Assembly: GCA_018389105.1 (NCBI GenBank)
Contig: JACATO010002131.1
Coordinates: 1,485,001-1,549,000, forward strand
DNA from: Nautilus pompilius
Taxonomy: Eukaryota; Mollusca; Cephalopoda; Nautilida; Nautilidae
Direction: 5' to 3'
Length of the DNA stretch: 64,000 bases
Shown: one piece after another, positions 59,701 through 64,000 of the stretch
Layout: each line of letters begins with the position of its first letter
How positions within the stretch are numbered: position 1 is the first letter of the stretch
Position numbers and translations under genes: made by a program
Notes under the pieces: generated by a model
Database searches by the model: none
Seen by the model: only the letters and a program-made list of their open reading frames with translations
What the model was told of the DNA's origin: nothing

Positions 59701-60475
59701 GTTTTTCTTATATTGAAATGTAGATTGTCAACTTGTTATCAGTTGGATAAATTTGTTTGCATGCAGCTAATTTTTTTCATTTTTAAACAGTAAATATAAT
59801 GGAATAAATTTTCTGTGTAATGACATGGATTTTTTGGTTGGTGGATGCTGTAGCCATAAGTTCAACTGCAGAGAGCCCATGCAGTAATTAGACATTATTT
59901 CTCTATGTAAATCTGTTTGCTCAAGAGAATAATTGGTTAATTTTAACAATTCATTAATTTTCTGATCTATTAGACTCGCTGCTGCTCTATATAAAATTAT
60001 TGTTTTGAAATGAAAATCAGAAAAGTTTGTCTGAAACACTCACATTGTTCATGTAAATCATTTGAAAATGTTCAGCCATTTCTACCATGTATTTATTTTA
60101 AACTCCAAACAGTTTATATGAGGAACCTATGCATATCTAAAACTGAGAGGCTAAATAAAAGTTAAATAAAGGGGTATATTTGACAGATCACTTACAAAGA
60201 AGTTTTTCTTCAATATATATTCTAGATAGATAATATGGTAATTGTATTTACTTATGTTTAAGAATAAAACAATTTTTTACCAGACTGGGCTTTTAGTATT
60301 CTCAAGTTGTCTTGTAATCTTGTTGCAGGCTATGTCCATCTACAATAACCTGTCGACTCCAACAAGGGTGACAAGGAAATCCATGGAATCTTCTGTGGAT
60401 GAACGTCCCATCGAGGAACTACTAAACAGTATAGGGGAAGAAAAAGACCTACCCAGAAATCAAAAGGAGGGGTAG
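41731..60475 (+). CDS. STOML2: Stomatin-like protein 2, mitochondrial (SLP-2)
   Basis: Eleven exons join in phase: 41731-41772, 46271-46405, 47951-48050, 49310-49368, 50317-50449, 54070-54126, 54846-54938, 55937-56035, 56331-56410, 58284-58412 and 60329-60475. They total 1074 nt, 357 residues plus stop; human STOML2 has 356. SLP-2 is an SPFH/prohibitin-type scaffold on the mitochondrial inner membrane that binds cardiolipin and prohibitins and supports respiratory-chain assembly. The N-terminus (MLRALGIRNSRRLQ) is a basic presequence. LPLNTVLLFVPQQEAWIIER opens the SPFH domain; DNVTLQIDGVLYLRVIDAYK and ASYGVEDAEYAITQLAQTTM follow. An Ala/Glu/Lys-rich coiled coil spans exons 7-9. Exon 10 has LSVAEQYVSAFSNLAK and TIILPSNSGDVSTMVAQ, specific to SLP-2. 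Exon 1 is the least certain: its donor (gttcgt) is weak, but no other ATG fits the phase. Confidence 0.95.
41921..43710. repeat. 34-bp minisatellite with a 170-bp higher-order period
   Basis: About fifty tandem units of the form GTATTGGCAGTAACAAGGCC plus actatcgccgtgtg (34 bp) fill 1.8 kb of STOML2 intron 1. Some units lack six bases (28 bp). Variants differ at CpG-related sites (tcgcc, ttgcc, tcgtc; cactat, cgctat) and tattgg/tgttgg. Between about 42590 and 43060 a five-unit pattern recurs at exactly 170-bp steps (tgttgg at 42624, 42794, 42964). Open frames across it are a by-product of the repeat. Confidence 0.97.
43711..46270 (+). other. Rest of STOML2 intron 1
   Basis: After the minisatellite the intron is AT-rich to about 44600. 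It then holds a Tc1-like relic (44695-45132 or further). From 45500 to 46270 nothing else is recognisable. Confidence 0.6.
44695..45132 (-). pseudogene. Tc1-like transposase remnant
   Basis: Three overlapping minus-strand frames carry pieces of one Tc1-type enzyme: GGVMFWGMFCCHTLNAS (V-M-x-W-G motif), YSYFQDDNAHTH (second catalytic Asp in Q-D-N-A) and LPAQSLDLNSLICGM (x-P-A-Q-S-x-D-L-N motif with the third Asp). Frames shift between them, so it is dead. Sequence up to about 45460 may be more of the element. It is not the same copy type as the pair at 22.5 and 48.2 kb. Confidence 0.75.
46271..46405 (+). CDS. STOML2: STOML2 exon 2
   Basis: 45 codons ending IERFGRFLRMLQP; acceptor gtttgtttag, donor gtaagt. 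Begins the SPFH domain. Confidence 0.95.
47951..48050 (+). CDS. STOML2: STOML2 exon 3
   Basis: 100 nt, GLNFIIPIVDSIKYVQSLKE then IAIDIPQQSAITL; acceptor ttttcctcag, donor gtaggt. Confidence 0.96.
48200..49050 (+). mobile_element. Tc1-like remnant, copy 2 of the family at 22.5 kb
   Basis: Matches the 22490-23320 element in scattered blocks in the same order: ggaaatcttcaaggcactgg here against ggaaaatttccaaggcacta there; actaccacctcctgccttttgg against actaccacaccctcttgacttttgg; catttcctagaacttccaaa against gctttccaggactccataat. No coding frame survives. It lies in STOML2 intron 3. Confidence 0.6.
49310..49368 (+). CDS. STOML2: STOML2 exon 4
   Basis: 59 nt, NVTLQIDGVLYLRVIDAYK; acceptor tctttttag, donor gtgagt. 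Confidence 0.97.
50317..50449 (+). CDS. STOML2: STOML2 exon 5
   Basis: 133 nt, ASYGVEDAEYAITQLAQTTM then RSEIGKITLDTVFRERELLN; donor gtgaga. Confidence 0.97.
50450..54069 (+). other. STOML2 intron 5
   Basis: 3.6 kb of AT-rich sequence. I see no gene, structured RNA or clear transposon in it. Confidence 0.6.
54070..54126 (+). CDS. STOML2: STOML2 exon 6
   Basis: 57 nt, EAINKASEVWGISCLRYEI; acceptor tattttcag, donor gtaagt. Confidence 0.96.
54190..54470 (+). repeat. tRNA-like SINE copy with a C12 run
   Basis: Starts with gcagtccagtggttagatgg, resembling a tRNA A box, followed by a 12-C run (54252-54263) and the core cggtttggcatactccctgg that is shared with the copy near 20430. It lies in STOML2 intron 6. 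Confidence 0.55.
54846..54938 (+). CDS. STOML2: STOML2 exon 7
   Basis: 93 nt, LPLRVQEAMQMQVEAERKKR and AAVLESE; acceptor gttcacag. The donor gtcttt is non-consensus after GT, but phase and homology support it. Confidence 0.95.
55067..55088. repeat. (CT)n microsatellite
   Basis: Ten or so CT units in STOML2 intron 7. Confidence 0.9.
55937..56035 (+). CDS. STOML2: STOML2 exon 8
   Basis: 99 nt, GIKDAEINVAEGKKQSRILA and onward, coiled-coil region; donor gtatgt. Confidence 0.96.
56331..56410 (+). CDS. STOML2: STOML2 exon 9
   Basis: 80 nt, DAQATVARAQAKSKLI and SQALEQQ; acceptor tcaattacag, donor gtaaag. Confidence 0.95.
57355..57600 (+). repeat. Unclassified dispersed repeat, copy 2
   Basis: Shares ordered blocks with 32340-32600, including atcatgtgacatag and catgacatttggatgcag. 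It has no coding capacity and lies in STOML2 intron 9. Confidence 0.5.
57640..57920 (-). repeat. Possible tRNA-derived SINE, reverse strand
   Basis: On the minus strand gtgcaatggataagctcaaa, then gtggagtactggcctgctgt, resembles a degenerate tRNA head. The composition differs from the surrounding intron, with a G7 run at about 57688. No second copy was found in the window, so the call is weak. Confidence 0.3.
58284..58412 (+). CDS. STOML2: STOML2 exon 10
   Basis: 43 codons with LSVAEQYVSAFSNLAK and ILPSNSGDVSTMVAQ, the most diagnostic part of SLP-2; acceptor taactttag, donor gtaaga. Confidence 0.97.
58905..59507. mobile_element. 603-bp internally deleted mariner-type element, TA-flanked
   Basis: The ends are inverted copies over about 31 bp: CAGGGTGATCAAAAAGTAAC on the left and CAGGGTGATCAGAAAGTAAC reading in from the right, both continuing TATGCAGTGGA. 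TA borders it at 58903-58904 and 59508-59509. Only the N-terminal DNA-binding part of a transposase remains (next entry). It lies in STOML2 intron 10. The near-identical ends suggest mobilisation in trans in the fairly recent past. Confidence 0.92.
59069..59254 (-). pseudogene. N-terminal helix-turn-helix fragment of a transposase
   Basis: 61 codons reading TRFQNEFLQEFPDAKLPNRN and VRAFISKFEDTGSVEDYQRP then GRPKVL, the HTH and GRP-hook pattern of mariner-like transposases (the DUF4817-type domain). No catalytic domain follows before the element's end. An upstream in-frame remnant suggests the original start was near 59300. It could bind the element's own ends, but there is no sign that it is expressed. 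Confidence 0.75.
60329..60475 (+). CDS. STOML2: STOML2 exon 11 (C-terminus)
   Basis: 49 codons including TAG; starts AMSIYNNLS and ends in a charged, variable tail (ERPIEELLNSIGEEKD). Acceptor cttgttgcag. An ATTAAA about 70 bases after the stop may serve as poly(A) signal. Confidence 0.93.
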   Translation, partial: AMSIYNNLSTPTRVTRKSMESSVDERPIEELLNSIGEEKDLPRNQKEG

Positions 60476-62799
60476 TCCTACAAGACTGCACTGATATTTT
60501 TTAGTGCTTGTCTGTCCACAGCATGTCTAACTGGATTTTAGCTTATATTAAAGAAATGAGTGGATAATGTTTTCTGTTTTTATTTCTAGAAAGACATAAG
60601 ATGTAATGCAGGTGAGTGAGAAAGGTGTAAATTAATTTTTTTTTTTTTTCTGGTCAGGTACCCTACTAATTGCCACATCTCAGTAACATATAATTCTGTG
60701 CAACTATTGAATGCAGTCAGTACTCCATAAAAGAAAATTGTAAATACAAAGAAATTTTGTTTGTTTGTTAAATTTAAAAAAAAAAAATTAGCTTGCTGGT
60801 GATCATTGAAATGCACTGGCTGATAACCATGCTTTGTTTTCTGTGCAGTATATTAATCTAAAAGTAATATGTAGCCTTTGTCGTTGTTTATTTGTATAGA
60901 TATAGAGAACGGCTCTGTAAAAGTATATCTTTCACTTTCAAGATATAAATTTTACTTCTAAAGAAATGAACTTTACTATAAAAGCAAGAAAACTTTTCAA
61001 CTCCAAAATATCTCTGAAAATTAAACTCTTTACCTCAGTAAGTTTGGATACCACTTAGGGTAGAATGTCATACTATGAATGACTGAAGATTTGACTGCAT
61101 CTTTGTGTATCTTTCCTGGAATGAGAGAAGTGGTGGATTCATCTCTCGCTACATCCAGTCACAACAGCTACAGTTGAGCATTCCCTTTTCTTCATTAAAT
61201 AGAATATTTTGTTCTGAAAATTGCCTTTTGCCCAATCATGTAAATTAACTAATGAGCATAACTGGAAAGTTGACACGCGAGAAGTCATGGAAGATAATCA
61301 CACCGCAATGGAGAAGTTCAACAAAGTCATGCAAGAATGATGTAGATAGTGTTTTATACAAGACCTGAGTAGCCAATGTTACTTTTTGTATTACCACAGT
61401 TTTATTTTTTATTAGTGCATGAAAGATAAAGTAACAGCAATCGAGTGCATAATTTTTCAAACTGATTATTATTTGCATGGTTTTAAAGTACACAATTTAC
61501 TACAGCATTGTTTTCCAGTTTAAAAATTGTATCTACATCAATCTTTGTGTGATTTCTTTTTGTCAACAGTTTAGGCAGTATATTTAGTAGTTTTTTTTTT
61601 TAAATAAGAGATGTAAACTTTACAAATGAAATTCAACTGCATTTGTATTATGAATATTAACTAAGACATTTGCATAATTATTACACAAAGGAACAAATTT
61701 TATTTAGGTGAACATTTATGATGATTTATTTTTGGTTCATCATCATCTTGCAACAGGAATGCATTACATCACATAAAGCACTACATACCAATTTGCATAT
61801 ATCACACATTCTGACATTGCACAATATTGGAAACCCTTTTCAGTAGACCAAAGGTCTCAGCCATCCTAGTTGAGGAATGATACAAAATGTACTTATGCTT
61901 CACTGAAAATTGGATATTGTCATGAAATTAAGTCATCAGCCAAAGTCTACAAAGGATATCTTCTTTAATATGGAAATTTGATGAGTTTGAAGCAGTGAAG
62001 CTCCCAACACTTTTGTATCATGTGTACCAACCCTCATACACTGCTTAGAGCATTAGGCATTGACAGTTATCTGGTTAGTAGATATGGCAACCAGCAGTTT
62101 AAAAAGTCTACAAGTTGCAGGTGGCTTCCACCAAACTAACTTCTAATTAAATACCTGGAAAAAACTAATGCATACAGTTGGAAATAGGTAACTGCGTAAT
62201 TAATAAATATTAGCGTCTTGTTTATTAGCTGCTGGAAGATGTAGATCAATGTCCTTAGCCATCAAACAACCAGCTGCTTAGCATGGATTCATCCTGTTTT
62301 TGCCATTATACTGATTTCTGAGTGGGAGGCAGGATCAGTTGGAGATAGAATTTCAACTATTTCTGTTGTTTTTTCTACAACATTTTCAAATACGCGTAAA
62401 AAATAGAAGAAACAATAATATTCGCATTCTCTTCTATATATCTTTAATAAATTAATAGTGTTGATTTATAAATAATTACAGAGGGGGGGAAACTTCTTTA
62501 AAAGAAATAAATCTGACATCCTTAAATTTAGTAAAAATGTGGAAATGCGTATGAACTACTATGTCAACTCTGGCGTAGGTACAGTGTTATTGAAAATTAG
62601 AGAATATATTGATCAGCAAAAACTCTGTCTTAAATTAATATTGGATTTGGGGAAACCTTATAAATAGTATCTGGTAGCATCAGAAACAGCCAATTTGTAA
62701 CTCTTCTATCAGGACCATGTAAAAGCATGGCGCCTGACGGTATCTGGATTATCTTATCACCTCCATTCCTTTCAGCGTGTACCATATTCTTACATTATC
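60476..62799. other. Downstream of STOML2
   Basis: Contains the STOML2 3' UTR at the left. The rest is AT-rich with no recognisable exon, RNA gene or transposon. Confidence 0.6.
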
Positions 62800-64000
62800 G
62801 ATAGTATTGTAGTACATGATTGGGGACTATATTGTAATGAAGCGTAGTGGTTTGGATGAGACTATTTATAGTAGTATGATGGAGGGGGACTATAGTGTAA
62901 TGAAGCGTAGTGGTTTGGATGAGACTATTTGGAGTGGTAGTATGACGGAGGGGGACTATAGTGTAATGAAGCGTAGTGGTTTGGATGAGACTATTTATAG
63001 TAGTATGATGGAGGGGGACTATAGTGTAATGAAACGTAGTGGTTTGGATGAGACTATTTGGAGTGGTAGTATGACGGAGGGGGACTATAGTGTAATGAAG
63101 CATAGTGGTTTGGATGAGACTATTTATAGTAGTATGATGGAGGGGGACTATAGTGTAATGAAACGTAGTGGTTTGGATGAGACTGTGGAGTGGTAGTACG
63201 ACGGAGGGGGACTATAGTGTAATGAAGCGTAGTGGTTTGGATGAGACTATTTGGAGTGGTAGTATGACGGAGGGGGACTATAGTGTAATGAAGCATAGTG
63301 GTTTGGATGAGACTATTTATAGTAGTATGATGGAGGGGGACTATAGTGTAATGAAACGTAGTGGTTTGGATGAGACTATTTGGAGTGGTAGTATGACGGA
63401 GGGGGACTATAGTGTAATGAAGCATAGTGGTTTGGATGAGACTATTTATAGTAGTATGATGGAGGGGGACTATAGTGTAATGAAGCGTAGTGGTTTGGAT
63501 GAGACTATTTGGAGTGGTAGTACGACGGAGGGGGACTATATTGTAATGAAGCGTAGTGATCCGGATGAGACTATTTGGAGTGGTAGTATGACGGAGGGGG
63601 ACTATAGTGTAATGAAGCGTAGTGGTTTGGATGAGACTATTTATAGTAGTATGATGGAGGGGGACTATAGTGTAATGAAGCGTAGTGGTTTGGATGAGAC
63701 TATTGGAGTGGTAGTATGACGGAGGGGACTATAGTTGTAATGAAGCGTAGTGGTTTGGATGAGACTATTTATAGTAGTATGATGGAGGGGGACTATAGTG
63801 TAATGAACGTAGTGGTTTGGATGAGACTATTTGGAGTGGTAGTATGACGGAGGGGGACTATAGTGTAATGAAGCGTAGTGGTTTGGATGAGACTATTTAT
63901 AGTAGTTATGATGGAGGGGGACTATAGTGTAATGAAACGTAGTGGTTTGGATGAGACTAGTTGGAGTGGTATATGACGGAGGGGACTATAGTGTAATGAA
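62800..64000. repeat. Minisatellite of alternating 63- and 66-bp units, runs off the window
   Basis: Units begin GGAGGGGGACTATAGTGTAA and continue tgaagcgtagtggtttggat. They differ at the end: one type closes with tatttatagtagtatgat (63 bp), the other with tatttggagtggtagtatgac (66 bp). The two types alternate, giving a 129-bp higher-order period, with about 18 units visible. Because both lengths are multiples of three, long open frames exist on both strands (126 and 183 codons on plus, about 100 on minus); single-base indels near 63190 and 63710 break them. Confidence 0.97.

Noticed and set aside
62816-63719. Long open frames of 126 and 183 codons as real repeat proteins
   Set aside because: They arise because the unit lengths are multiples of three, are open on both strands and break at small indels; no start context, intron or other domain supports a gene.

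Overview
The window is animal nuclear DNA. It is AT-rich, with genes cut into short exons by long GT-AG introns and introns full of decayed transposons. The protein sequences and the repeat content (an RNase H-bearing LINE, many Tc1/mariner relics, tRNA-like SINEs) fit an invertebrate, most likely a lophotrochozoan such as a gastropod mollusc. That placement is inferred from sequence character, not from a search. I see no prokaryotic operon, CRISPR array or viral genome.

Three complete genes can be rebuilt exon by exon, and every splice phase agrees. (1) A FAST-kinase-domain (FASTKD) mitochondrial RNA-metabolism protein lies on the minus strand: six exons between 25084 and 6581, 639 codons plus stop, with a C-terminal RAP domain. 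(2) CDK7, the CDK-activating/TFIIH kinase, lies on the plus strand: eleven exons from 25528 to 36419, 346 codons plus stop, the same length as human CDK7. (3) STOML2, a mitochondrial inner-membrane SPFH-family protein, lies on the plus strand: eleven exons from 41731 to 60475, 357 codons plus stop. FASTKD and CDK7 are head to head, with 443 bp between their start codons, and probably share a bidirectional promoter beside a GC/CpG-rich first exon. A fourth gene is represented only by its last exon (872-1157, plus), which I do not recognise.

Layout: 1-2200, end of the unknown gene and its probable 3' UTR; 2197-2558, Tigger-like transposase remnant; 2.6-6.6 kb, no gene seen; 6.6-25.1 kb, FASTKD, whose 11-kb intron 4 holds a broken mariner (10367-11652) and a roughly 5.5-kb I-type LINE with a 647-bp insert inside it; 25.5-36.6 kb, CDK7; 36.6-41.3 kb, intergenic; 41.3-60.5 kb, STOML2, whose introns hold a 1.8-kb minisatellite, two Tc1-like relics, a SINE and a 603-bp mariner-type element with intact ends; 62.8-64.0 kb, a second minisatellite made of alternating 63- and 66-bp units that runs off the window edge.

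FASTKD and STOML2 both act in mitochondria, while CDK7 acts in transcription and the cell cycle. Nothing shows that they work as one pathway. I found no clearly new biological system. The points most worth a second look are the structure of the LINE and its nested insert, the higher-order organisation of the two minisatellites, and several related but unclassified repeat pairs.
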